Shown in pieces: positions 7,765 through 15,382 of a stretch of DNA of 64,000 nt. Location: the NCBI RefSeq assembly GCF_002093745.1, contig NZ_MTSB01000023.1, positions 1-64,000 on the forward strand. The letters run 5' to 3'. Source of the DNA: Pseudomonas graminis. GTDB lineage: Bacteria > Pseudomonadota > Gammaproteobacteria > Pseudomonadales > Pseudomonadaceae. The translations under genes were made by a program, and so were the position numbers. The notes beneath the pieces are model-generated. The model saw nothing but the letters and a program-made list of their open reading frames with translations, did no database searches and was not told the origin of the DNA. Every line of letters starts with the position of its first letter. The stretch's first letter is position 1.

Positions 7765-8641
7765 GTCGATAATACCGATCCAGCAGGCTTGGCAAGCCGG
7801 CCCGCCAGGCGCGGGGCTTGATGCCGAAAGTGTGGAGAATTTTCTTGCAGGCGAGCACCGCGTGTTGCGGCTCCTCGGCGGCGTCGGGTCGCGCGGCATG
7901 GGCCTGCGCGGTAGGCGATTCGATAGCCAGCGGGTGTGACAGACGCGCTTCTGTGAGCACCGCCTGCCCTAGCGCCAGCGGCGTGGTCGCCTCGTGCCCG
8001 GCGTAGTGGTATGTCCCCCACAGCGGTGCCTCGCAATCGAGTTGTTTGACGACCGAGATGAGCACCCGTGCCGCATCGTCGACGGGCGTCGGATTGCCAC
8101 GTCTGTCATCGGCCAGTAACAATTCGCCGGGCTCTTTGGCGCGCGACAGAAAGCGCCCCAACACGCCGTCGGCGCTGTCATCCAGCAGCCAGCCAAAACG
8201 CACCAGCACATGTTGCGGGCAGGTCGCGCGCACGCTTTGTTCGATACGCCACAGCGCCTGGCCACGCAGCCCCAAAGGCACGGGCTCGTCTTTTTCGCTG
8301 TAGGCCGTTGCACGCGAACCATCAAACACGCGGTAGCTGGAAGGCTGGACCAACGTGATGTTGTGGTGCTGACACAACTCGGCCAGACGCTCTACAGAGC
8401 GTTCCTGGTGAGTCAGACGCGCTTCACTCACGGTCTCCGCCTGGAACCAGTCGAAGTAGTAAGCAAGGTTGATCAGGGCATCGGGACGGGTGTCGTCGAG
8501 CAGTTGCGTGAGGCTCGCCACGTCCCAGCCGTCTTGCGGGGGACGTGGTGCGAGGAAGCCAATATCTTCCTCGGCACCCAGACGAATCAGCGCCTGCCCG
8601 AGGGCATTCCCGCCGCCCAACAGCATAAGGCGCATTCGCAT
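7757..8641 (-). CDS. RmlD-like sugar-nucleotide-binding protein, catalytic dyad apparently lost
   Basis: A 294-residue protein with a dTDP-4-dehydrorhamnose-reductase-like fold. It has an N-terminal nucleotide-binding segment LMLLGGGNALG, then NLAYYFDW, a family-typical SSYRVFDG and the Y-S-E-K-D-E-P-V-P turn. Where RmlD proteins have the catalytic Y-x-x-x-K, this one reads LRGQALWRIE, so the dyad seems missing. It may bind a sugar nucleotide without reducing it, or work with the epimerase whose start it overlaps by eight bases. The ATG at 8641 is followed by two more Met codons within six residues. Confidence 0.75.
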   Translation of the reverse strand: MRMRLMLLGGGNALGQALIRLGAEEDIGFLAPRPPQDGWDVASLTQLLDDTRPDALINLAYYFDWFQAETVSEARLTHQERSVERLAELCQHHNITLVQPSSYRVFDGSRATAYSEKDEPVPLGLRGQALWRIEQSVRATCPQHVLVRFGWLLDDSADGVLGRFLSRAKEPGELLLADDRRGNPTPVDDAARVLISVVKQLDCEAPLWGTYHYAGHEATTPLALGQAVLTEARLSHPLAIESPTAQAHAARPDAAEEPQHAVLACKKILHTFGIKPRAWRAGLPSLLDRYYRHV

Positions 8642-8784
8642 AGAGTCAGCAGGCTCGGAATCAGGTAATCAAACGAACAATTGAAAAACGCCTGCAAACA
8701 TAACACGTTGGCTGCCAACCCCCAACAGTTGAGCAGCCTGGCTGGGGCGATGACGCTACAACCAGGCGTTGCAGCGACCCGACA

Positions 8785-11037
8785 TCACGCATTGCCCTTG
8801 GGCAGACTGAGGGGTGCCGACGGGGTGGCGGCAGCCGGGTCCGTTGGCGCTGGCGGTCCTTCGGCCTCGGTGCCGACCTGCGGATTATTGAAGCCCGGCC
8901 CCATGACCATCTGTGGATAAGTCTGCGCGAAACGCACGTTGGGGTTTTTATCCACAAGCCGCTTGAGGCGCTCGTTGAACGCGCGCCCGACCGCGTATTG
9001 CCCGCCTGACGAGGTACGGAATTGCGCGGTCAGTACCACGCCGTTCAGGTCCATGCGATCAACACCGAAGACTTCAAGCGGGCCTTGCAGGTTGTGCTTG
9101 AGCAGGATGTCATCACTGATCGACTGGCCGGTTTCGCGGATCAGCGCCAGTGCGTCATCGATATCCGAGTCGTAAGTGAACTGCACGGAGAAGAACGCGT
9201 AGGCGAATTGCCGTGACTGGTTGGTGACCGCCTTGATCTGCCCGAACGGCACCGAATGGACGAAGCCCTTGCCGTCACGCAGGCGCACGGTACGAATGGT
9301 CAGGCTCTCTACCGACCCGGAATGGCCCGTACTGAGCACCACCCAGTCGCCGACCGAGAAGGTGTCCTCGATAATGATGAACAGGCCGGTGATCACGTCC
9401 TGCACCAATTGTTGCGAGCCGAAACCGATGGCCAGACCGACCACACCGGCACCCGCCAGCAGCGGCGCAACATTGATCCCCAGGTTGGCCATTGTGGTGA
9501 TTGCGCAGATCACCACCAGAATGATCTTCACCGCATTACGCAGCAGCGGCAGGATGGTCTTGATTCGCGTGCTGGGCTGACGGCCGCTGCGAAGATTGAC
9601 CGGCGGCTTGAGGGCTTCCTGGATCGCGGTGTCCAGCACCACCCACAACAGCCAGGTGACCACAAATATCAGCCCGATGCTGCTTAGCGAGTCGCTGATC
9701 ACACGGCCCAGCGTGTTGCGTTGGGCGAACTCGAACATCGAGAACCCCCAGATACGGCCCAGCACTTCGATGAACGTGATCGCGAGCGCGATGCGCAACA
9801 CCGCATACACCAGGCTCAGCAAGCGCGCCTTGTACACATGCCCGCCGCGCCCAAGGGATTCGGCGGGTTTGAACAGGTGCTGGAACACCGTGCTCAGAAA
9901 CACCGTGGCAATCAGCAAAATGGTGGTGAACAGCGCGCAGCGCAGCGCTTCCTGGCTGTCCTCGCCAGCCCCGATCAGGTTGATCGCCGAGACCAGGATC
10001 ATCAACAGAATCGGCAGGTGCCACAGGTTCGAGAATATCTTCAGCGACTGTTGCAGCGCTGGCCGTTGCAAGCGACTGCTTAACGACCGATTGCGAATCA
10101 GGTGCGCCACCGGGCGGCGTACCTTGATGATCAACATGCAGAACACCACCGACGCAAACAGCCCGGTGAACACCGCAACGCTGGTGGTGACGTTACTGCC
10201 CAGTTGACGGGCGATTTGCGGGCTGGTCAGTGCATCGCTCAGCGCTGCCAGAAAGCCCACCACGAATAACGGCTTCGGCGAGTAGCGGCGAATCATACGC
10301 ACTGCGGCACGCTTGTGGCCGGAGTTGAACATCACGATCACGCAGAGCAGCACCGACGTGGAGACGATGCCACTGCTGGTGGCGTAGGCGAAGCAGAGCG
10401 CCAACGCCCGGCCGACCGAGGACGGCATGAAGTGGCTGACATACAGGGTCAGCGGCAGGCAGATAATCGCTGGCAAGGTGAACGGCATTACATATTTGAG
10501 CAATGCCTGACTGCGCGCTCGAACCTGCATGAACGGTGTTCGGCACAAGCGAACGGCGAGAAAACGGCCCAGCGTGGTCAGGACCGCAAACGATCCGATC
10601 CACACGAACGACAACGCAAGGAAATCCCCCACCACGCTCCAGGGCGAACGCGTGGTGCGTTTGTTGACCAGCTTTTCCAGCTCGTCAGCCGCACGGTCGG
10701 CGCGCAATCGCCAGGCGTCGAACAGGTTGTCATCCAGATTGAGCTTTTCCTGAACGTCATCAATGCTGGTGCTGATTGCACCCAGCAAACCGCCCTGCAC
10801 CAGCAGCTCTGCAGCCGGGTCATCGGTGGCGGGTTCTGCTGCTGCGTCCGTCTTGTCGGCGGCCTTGTCATCCGCTTTTTTGTCCGCTGCCTTGCTATCG
10901 GCCTTGTCCGCCGCCTTGTCGTCAGCGGGCACCGCAGCGCCCATTGGCAGCGCGGGAACATCGGCGGCCTGGAGATTGAAGCTGCCTGCGAATAACAACA
11001 GACCCGACAGGATCAAGATTTTCAGCTGAGACGCCAC
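8785..11037 (-). CDS. Large MscS-family mechanosensitive channel
   Basis: A 750-residue inner-membrane protein. A signal peptide (1-24) is followed by a low-complexity Ala/Asp/Lys segment (about 38-75, repeated AADK and ADK units). About ten hydrophobic helices come next, ending in the MscS pore helix. The core motif GVVGLAIGFGSQQLVQD and the following IEDTFSVGDWV at about residues 540-580 are diagnostic. The C-terminal MscS domain ends in a Pro/Ala-rich tail. The size resembles the multi-helix YbiO/YbdG-like group. It probably relieves turgor during osmotic downshock. The gene appears monocistronic. Confidence 0.87.
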   Translation of the reverse strand: MASQLKILILSGLLLFAGSFNLQAADVPALPMGAAVPADDKAADKADSKAADKKADDKAADKTDAAAEPATDDPAAELLVQGGLLGAISTSIDDVQEKLNLDDNLFDAWRLRADRAADELEKLVNKRTTRSPWSVVGDFLALSFVWIGSFAVLTTLGRFLAVRLCRTPFMQVRARSQALLKYVMPFTLPAIICLPLTLYVSHFMPSSVGRALALCFAYATSSGIVSTSVLLCVIVMFNSGHKRAAVRMIRRYSPKPLFVVGFLAALSDALTSPQIARQLGSNVTTSVAVFTGLFASVVFCMLIIKVRRPVAHLIRNRSLSSRLQRPALQQSLKIFSNLWHLPILLMILVSAINLIGAGEDSQEALRCALFTTILLIATVFLSTVFQHLFKPAESLGRGGHVYKARLLSLVYAVLRIALAITFIEVLGRIWGFSMFEFAQRNTLGRVISDSLSSIGLIFVVTWLLWVVLDTAIQEALKPPVNLRSGRQPSTRIKTILPLLRNAVKIILVVICAITTMANLGINVAPLLAGAGVVGLAIGFGSQQLVQDVITGLFIIIEDTFSVGDWVVLSTGHSGSVESLTIRTVRLRDGKGFVHSVPFGQIKAVTNQSRQFAYAFFSVQFTYDSDIDDALALIRETGQSISDDILLKHNLQGPLEVFGVDRMDLNGVVLTAQFRTSSGGQYAVGRAFNERLKRLVDKNPNVRFAQTYPQMVMGPGFNNPQVGTEAEGPPAPTDPAAATPSAPLSLPKGNA

Positions 11038-11325
11038 GCAGTTCTCCTTCGATGATCAAGTGCAGGGAGGTTCAAACCCAAGGAACTGATTCCTGTTTGC
11101 CCGGCAAGTTCGTTTTGCACAGGGAAATACAATGAGCCGATGTTTCAGCGGGTTTCTCTGTTGCAGCGATCAAGCGAGGCCTCTCGGGCGGTCGGACTGA
11201 ACTATGCATCAGGCCAAATGCCGGAAATGATCAGGGGCATGATAACCGTATGCGCGCAATCCATATGCTCGGCTAGCGTGAAACCTGATTGGCAAGCCAA
11301 ACCATCTGACACGAGAGGAATCTGC

Positions 11326-12144
11326 ATGAGCACCTTCAAGACCAAAGATGGCACCGAGATCTATTACAAGGACTGGGGCACGGGCAAGCCTGTGCTGTTC
11401 AGTCACGGCTGGCCGCTGGATGCGGACATGTGGGAATACCAGATGCAGCACCTCAGCAGCAACGGCTATCGCACCATCGCCTTTGACCGCCGTGGTTTCG
11501 GCCGTTCGAGCCAGCCGTGGACGGGCTACGATTACGACACGTTTGCCGACGATATTGCAGAGCTGATCGAACACCTTGATCTGCGTGACGTGACGCTGGT
11601 CGGTTTTTCAATGGGCGGCGGCGACGTGACGCGCTACATCGCCCGTCATGGCAGCGAGCGCGTTGCCAAACTGGCGCTGCTCGGGTCGGTGACACCGTTT
11701 TTCCTCAAGACCGAAGACAACCCCGAAGGCGTCGATCAGTCGGTATTCGACGGCATCAAGGACGGTTTGCTCAAAGACCGTGCGCAATTCATCAGTGACT
11801 TTGCGACACCGTTCTATGGCCTGAACAAAGGTCAGAACGTTTCCGAGGGTGTTCAGACTCAGACCCTGAACATCGCCCTGCTCGCCTCGCTTAAAGGCAC
11901 GCTCGATTGCGTTACCGCGTTTTCTGCAACCGACTTCCGCCCGGACATGGCGAAAATCGATGTGCCGACCCTGGTGATTCATGGCGACGGCGATCAGGTG
12001 GTGCCGTTCGAGGCCTCGGGCAAGCGGGCGGCCGAGATGATCAAGGGCGCTGAGCTGAAGGTTTATCCGGGCGCTCCGCATGGCTTTGCCGTGACTCATG
12101 CGCAGCAACTGAACGAAGACTTGCTGGCGTTTCTCAAGGGCTGA
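11326..12144 (+). CDS. Alpha/beta hydrolase, arylesterase/non-haem perhydrolase type
   Basis: The 272-residue enzyme is very close, from memory, to the P. fluorescens aryl esterase/perhydrolase (PFE), which also has about 272 residues. The nucleophile is Ser95 in GFSMGG, the acid is Asp223 in HGDGDQ and the base is His252 in APHGF. FDRRGFGRS and SHGWPLDADMW are typical of the group, which hydrolyses aryl and lactone esters and forms peracids from H2O2. No signal peptide, so cytoplasmic. A frame runs back to 11140, but a GAGAGGAA site before 11326 and the conserved MSTFKTKDGT start decide the ATG. Confidence 0.9.
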   Translation: MSTFKTKDGTEIYYKDWGTGKPVLFSHGWPLDADMWEYQMQHLSSNGYRTIAFDRRGFGRSSQPWTGYDYDTFADDIAELIEHLDLRDVTLVGFSMGGGDVTRYIARHGSERVAKLALLGSVTPFFLKTEDNPEGVDQSVFDGIKDGLLKDRAQFISDFATPFYGLNKGQNVSEGVQTQTLNIALLASLKGTLDCVTAFSATDFRPDMAKIDVPTLVIHGDGDQVVPFEASGKRAAEMIKGAELKVYPGAPHGFAVTHAQQLNEDLLAFLKG

Positions 12145-12153
12145 TGCTCTCGT

Positions 12154-12185
12154 GGAACCGGGAGTTGATGGCCGACTCCCGTTCC
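12154..12185. terminator. Hairpin between convergent hydrolase and FAH-family genes
   Basis: GGAACCGGGAGT (12154-12165) pairs with ACTCCCGTTCC (12175-12185) with one bulged base. It lies in the 63-base gap between convergent stop codons. No T-run follows on the plus strand, so termination would be weak or Rho-assisted. Confidence 0.4.
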
Positions 12186-12207
12186 CTTCAGAATCACTTC
12201 TACAAAA

Positions 12208-13056
12208 TCAATCGGCCTGAACGGTCAACTGATTTTGCTCGCCCAACCCCGCGATGCCCAACCGCATGCGTTGCCCCGCTCGCAGGAACACAGGCTCGGG
12301 CTTTACGCCCAGCCCGACACCCGGCGGCGTGCCTGTTGAAATGACATCCCCCGGTTGCAGGCTCATGCAACGGCTTAAATAAGCGATCAGCTGCGGCACC
12401 GTGAAAATCAGCGTGCGGGTGTTGCCCTGCTGGTAGCGATGGCCGTCTACCTCAAGCCACAGGTCGAGTGAGTGAGGGTCGGTGATCTCGTCACGCGTCA
12501 CCAGCCAGGGACCCAGCGGGCCGAACGTGTCAAAGCCCTTGCCCTTGTCCCATGTGCCACCGCGCTCAAGCTGCCACTCACGCTCGGACACATCGTTGAT
12601 GACGCAATAACCGGCGACATGCTCCATTGCACTGGCTTCGTCGATGTTACGCCCGCCCTTGCCTATCACCACGCCCAGCTCCACTTCCCAATCGGTCTTG
12701 AGCGAGCCACGCGGAATTTCGACGTTATCGTTCGGGCCGCAAATAGCACTGGTCCATTTGTTGAAGATAATGGGTTCCTTCGGCGCTTCCATATTGGATT
12801 CAGCGGCATGGTCAGCGTAATTCAAGCCAATGCAGATGAACTTGCCGACCTGCCCGACGCAGGCACCGATGCGCGGCTTGCCCGGCACCCGCGGCAGGCT
12901 CGCGGGATCGAGCGCAGCCAGACTGGCAAGACTGGCCGGGCTCAACGCATCGCCTGCAACATCCTTGATGTGCGCGGACAGATCACGGACATGGTTTTCG
13001 TCATCCAGCAGACCGGGTTTCTCCGAGCCTTTTTCACCGTAACGTAACAGTTTCAT
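12208..13056 (-). CDS. Fumarylacetoacetate hydrolase-family protein
   Basis: A 282-residue protein of the FAH superfamily, closest in pattern to 2-hydroxyhepta-2,4-diene-1,7-dioate isomerase or ureidoglycolate-lyase-like members. Metal-ligand acids appear in DWEVELGVVIGKG, followed by VINDVSEREWQ, and the family loop STGTPPGVGLG lies near the C-terminus. It probably cleaves or isomerises a 2-oxo acid from aromatic or sugar-acid catabolism. The substrate cannot be named. A TTG codon precedes the ATG; AGGAGA spaced for the ATG at 13056 decides the start. Confidence 0.85.
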   Translation of the reverse strand: MKLLRYGEKGSEKPGLLDDENHVRDLSAHIKDVAGDALSPASLASLAALDPASLPRVPGKPRIGACVGQVGKFICIGLNYADHAAESNMEAPKEPIIFNKWTSAICGPNDNVEIPRGSLKTDWEVELGVVIGKGGRNIDEASAMEHVAGYCVINDVSEREWQLERGGTWDKGKGFDTFGPLGPWLVTRDEITDPHSLDLWLEVDGHRYQQGNTRTLIFTVPQLIAYLSRCMSLQPGDVISTGTPPGVGLGVKPEPVFLRAGQRMRLGIAGLGEQNQLTVQAD

Positions 13057-13388
13057 CAAGTTCTCCTGTTGCTGTCGAAGCTGCGAAAGCGGATTCAGAG
13101 TGCGCGGCGATGCGCATTCGCAGTGAAGGTAAATTCACTGTTCTCGGACAAATAGCATTGCGGCACATGCACTGACCAATGAAATCGGCAGTCATTGACA
13201 TTGGCCAGCCGTTCGATTAACCGCACCTCCAAGGGTTGCCATCGAAGAGGCGTCGAGCGAAAGAAAAACAGGATCAGACGTGGCCGGTCATAATTAATAC
13301 ACACAGTGAGTATTAATATCCTCACCAGCTGAAACGAGCCTTGCGTCACGCCGCCTGGTTCGTACTCTTTCGATGGTGAGCTGATCTC
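13057..13388. other. Divergent regulatory region between FAH-family gene and tonB
   Basis: A 332-base gap with the promoters of two divergent units. It becomes AT-rich near 13291-13320, where ATTAATAC (13293-13300) and GTATTAAT (13310-13317) form a perfect inverted repeat with a nine-base spacer, about 70 bases before the tonB start. The repeat is not a good Fur-box match. Short frames in the gap are not protein-like. Confidence 0.5.
13293..13317 (+). promoter_or_regulatory. AT-rich inverted repeat, candidate operator of the tonB operon
   Basis: The arms ATTAATAC and GTATTAAT match over all eight bases. Position and AT-richness in a GC-rich genome suggest a repressor or activator site controlling tonB-exbB-exbD-receptor expression. 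The regulator is unknown. Confidence 0.4.
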
Positions 13389-14201
13389 ATGTCAACGCTG
13401 ATATTGCACCGCCGACTACCACCGCCTGAGCATCGCCCGTGGCCTGAGCCGCCTGCCGGGGTGCGCGTTGTGGCGCCCTCGTCGCTGTTCGTACCACCTC
13501 GTGACAGCGTCATCTCTAACGCATGGCCGAGCAGTGCGTTGGCGATATCGGTGGCGGTCGGGCTGCATGCGGCGCTGGCGTTCTGTTTGTGGGCGGGCCA
13601 CCCGCAAGCGCCCGAACCGACCCCGCCCATGCCGATCACTGTGCAGTGGATGCCACCCCCGGTAACCCCGCCAACCGCACAACCGACGCCGCAGCCACCC
13701 GAGCCAGCGCCTCAACCAGAAGCTCAACCGCCAGCGCCATTGCCCAAGGCTGCTCCCGCCGAGCCAAAACCCGCCGAGACGCCCAGGCCCAAGGCACAGG
13801 CCCGGTCCGTCCCGGTAAAAACACGGGCGAAAACCGTAGCGCAGGCTCCCTCGACAGCACCGACAACGCCCGCTCCGATGCCCGTTGCAACGCCTGCTCC
13901 CGCGCCCGCGCAGACCACTACTGCGCCCATCGGGCGAGCGGGTTACCTGAATAACCCGCCACCGGTCTACCCGCCCGCTGCCGCCCGCCGGCATCAAGAA
14001 GGCACGACGCTGTTGCGCGTTCATGTGCTGCCCGACGGACACGCCGATCAGGTGCAAGTGCAGCAAACCAGTGGCGTCCCGGCGCTGGATGAAGCCGCGC
14101 AGGCTGCCGTTCGGCAATGGACCTTTATTCCCGCCAAACGCGGCGCTACCCCGGTTGAAGGCTGGGTCAACGTGCCCCTGGCTTTCAAACTCGCACCTTG
14201 A
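13389..14201 (+). CDS. tonB: TonB energy transducer
   Basis: The 270-residue protein has a cytoplasmic N-terminus of about 45 residues, unusually long as in several Pseudomonas TonBs. A single membrane anchor follows (about 48-68, ALAISVAVGLHAALAF). Then comes a periplasmic Pro/Ala/Glu-Pro-rich spacer (74-175) and a C-terminal TonB domain (about 180-270) with the NPPPVYPPAA motif and EGWVNVPLAF ending. It passes proton-motive force from ExbB-ExbD to outer-membrane receptors. exbB starts 10 bases downstream, so this is a dedicated secondary TonB system for the receptor at the operon end. Confidence 0.9.
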   Translation: MSTLILHRRLPPPEHRPWPEPPAGVRVVAPSSLFVPPRDSVISNAWPSSALAISVAVGLHAALAFCLWAGHPQAPEPTPPMPITVQWMPPPVTPPTAQPTPQPPEPAPQPEAQPPAPLPKAAPAEPKPAETPRPKAQARSVPVKTRAKTVAQAPSTAPTTPAPMPVATPAPAPAQTTTAPIGRAGYLNNPPPVYPPAAARRHQEGTTLLRVHVLPDGHADQVQVQQTSGVPALDEAAQAAVRQWTFIPAKRGATPVEGWVNVPLAFKLAP

Positions 14202-14211
14202 GGCTTACGTC

Positions 14212-14904
14212 ATGAACACCGCTTACGCCGTACTCATTACCCAGACTTCGATGATCCTGCTGGTGATTTTCTCGCTGGCCACCTGGGCGCTGCTGCTGGG
14301 CAAGACGTTCCAGCACTGGCGACTGGCCCGCCAGAACCGACGCTACGCCACGCAGTTCTGGGCCGCGCGCGACCTGCAAAAGGCGCTGCAGATGCCCAAC
14401 GGCGAAGGCAGCCTGGCACGCTTGACCGATGCGGGCGCGCACGCTCTCGCCGCGCCCCATGACTCGCCCGACCTCGGCCACAGCTGGAACCGTCAGGATT
14501 TGCTGGAGCGCAGCCTGCGCCAGCAGATCCACAAGGAACGACGTCACCTGGAGAGCGGCATGATTCTGCTCGCCTCGATCGGCAGCACCGCGCCCTTCAT
14601 CGGCCTGTTCGGCACCGTGTTCGGGATCATTCATGCGCTTACCGCAATCAGCCAGGCCAAGTCAGCCAGCATCGCGGTGGTCGCCGGGCCGATTGGTGAA
14701 GCGCTGGTCGCGACCGGTGTCGGTATCGCTGTCGCGGTGCCCGCCGTGCTGGCTTACAACTTTTTCGGGCGCCGCATGAAGCTGGTGATCGCGGACCTGG
14801 ACGAGTTTGCCGTGGACTTTCTCAACCTCTCGCAACGCAACGCCTTCCGGCTGCAACCCGATAATCGCGACAAGGCAGCCCCCAATCTGAAAGGAGTGAT
14901 CTGA
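14212..14904 (+). CDS. exbB: ExbB-like MotA/TolQ/ExbB proton channel subunit
   Basis: The 230-residue inner-membrane protein starts MNTAYAVLIT. It has a first helix near 10-32, a cytoplasmic Arg-rich loop, and two further helices carrying the family signature STAPFIGLFGTVFGI and GEALVATGVGIAVAVPAVLAYN. It forms the pentameric channel around an ExbD dimer that energises TonB. A frame extends upstream into tonB, but the ATG at 14212 just after the tonB stop is the natural start. exbD begins one base after its stop. Confidence 0.92.
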   Translation: MNTAYAVLITQTSMILLVIFSLATWALLLGKTFQHWRLARQNRRYATQFWAARDLQKALQMPNGEGSLARLTDAGAHALAAPHDSPDLGHSWNRQDLLERSLRQQIHKERRHLESGMILLASIGSTAPFIGLFGTVFGIIHALTAISQAKSASIAVVAGPIGEALVATGVGIAVAVPAVLAYNFFGRRMKLVIADLDEFAVDFLNLSQRNAFRLQPDNRDKAAPNLKGVI

Positions 14905-14905
14905 C

Positions 14906-15310
14906 ATGTCCTTTTCCACTTCCAACGATGACGCTGCTATCAGCGACATCAACATCACGCCGCTGGTGGACGTGATGCTGGTGCTGTTGGTGACGTTCAT
15001 TGTCACAGCGCCGCTGCTCACTAACGCCATCCCGCTGGACCTGCCGCAAACCGTCGCCACCACCTCCCTGGACCAGGCCAGCCCGGTGGTCGTGAGTGTC
15101 GACGCCACGGGCGGTGTGTTCATCGACAGCGAAGCAACGTCGCTGGAGCAACTGCCGGGCGCTTTGCAAAACCTGCACGACAAGAACCCGGACGTCGCGG
15201 TCAGCCTGCGTGCCGATCAGGCAACGGGCTATGGACGGGTGGCTCAGGTGCTGGCCTATGTGCAGAAAGCCGGAATCAGTCGCCTGTCAGTTATCACCGA
15301 AAGCCCCTGA
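14906..15310 (+). CDS. exbD: ExbD-like biopolymer transport protein
   Basis: A 134-residue protein with a short cytoplasmic N-terminus, one membrane helix and a periplasmic domain. The motif DINITPLVDVMLVLLVTFIV contains the conserved intramembrane Asp that carries protons. The C-terminal domain has the usual V-S-L-R-A-D-x-A-x-x-Y-G-x-V region. It works with the adjacent ExbB and TonB. The tight spacing implies translational coupling. Confidence 0.92.
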   Translation: MSFSTSNDDAAISDINITPLVDVMLVLLVTFIVTAPLLTNAIPLDLPQTVATTSLDQASPVVVSVDATGGVFIDSEATSLEQLPGALQNLHDKNPDVAVSLRADQATGYGRVAQVLAYVQKAGISRLSVITESP

Positions 15311-15382
15311 AACAAAATCAACCGTCCCACTCAATGACACACGCCGCCAGCGCGGCCCCCTGACGCCCCAGGAAAACTTTTC

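Noticed and set aside
9536..10024. 162-codon frame within the MscS gene
   Set aside because: Same-strand shadow in another frame of a clear membrane protein; composition is Arg/Ala/Gly-rich as expected for off-frame high-GC sequence.
13095..13349. 84-codon frame upstream of tonB
   Set aside because: Lies in the divergent regulatory region, overlaps the operator-like dyad and has no recognisable motif.
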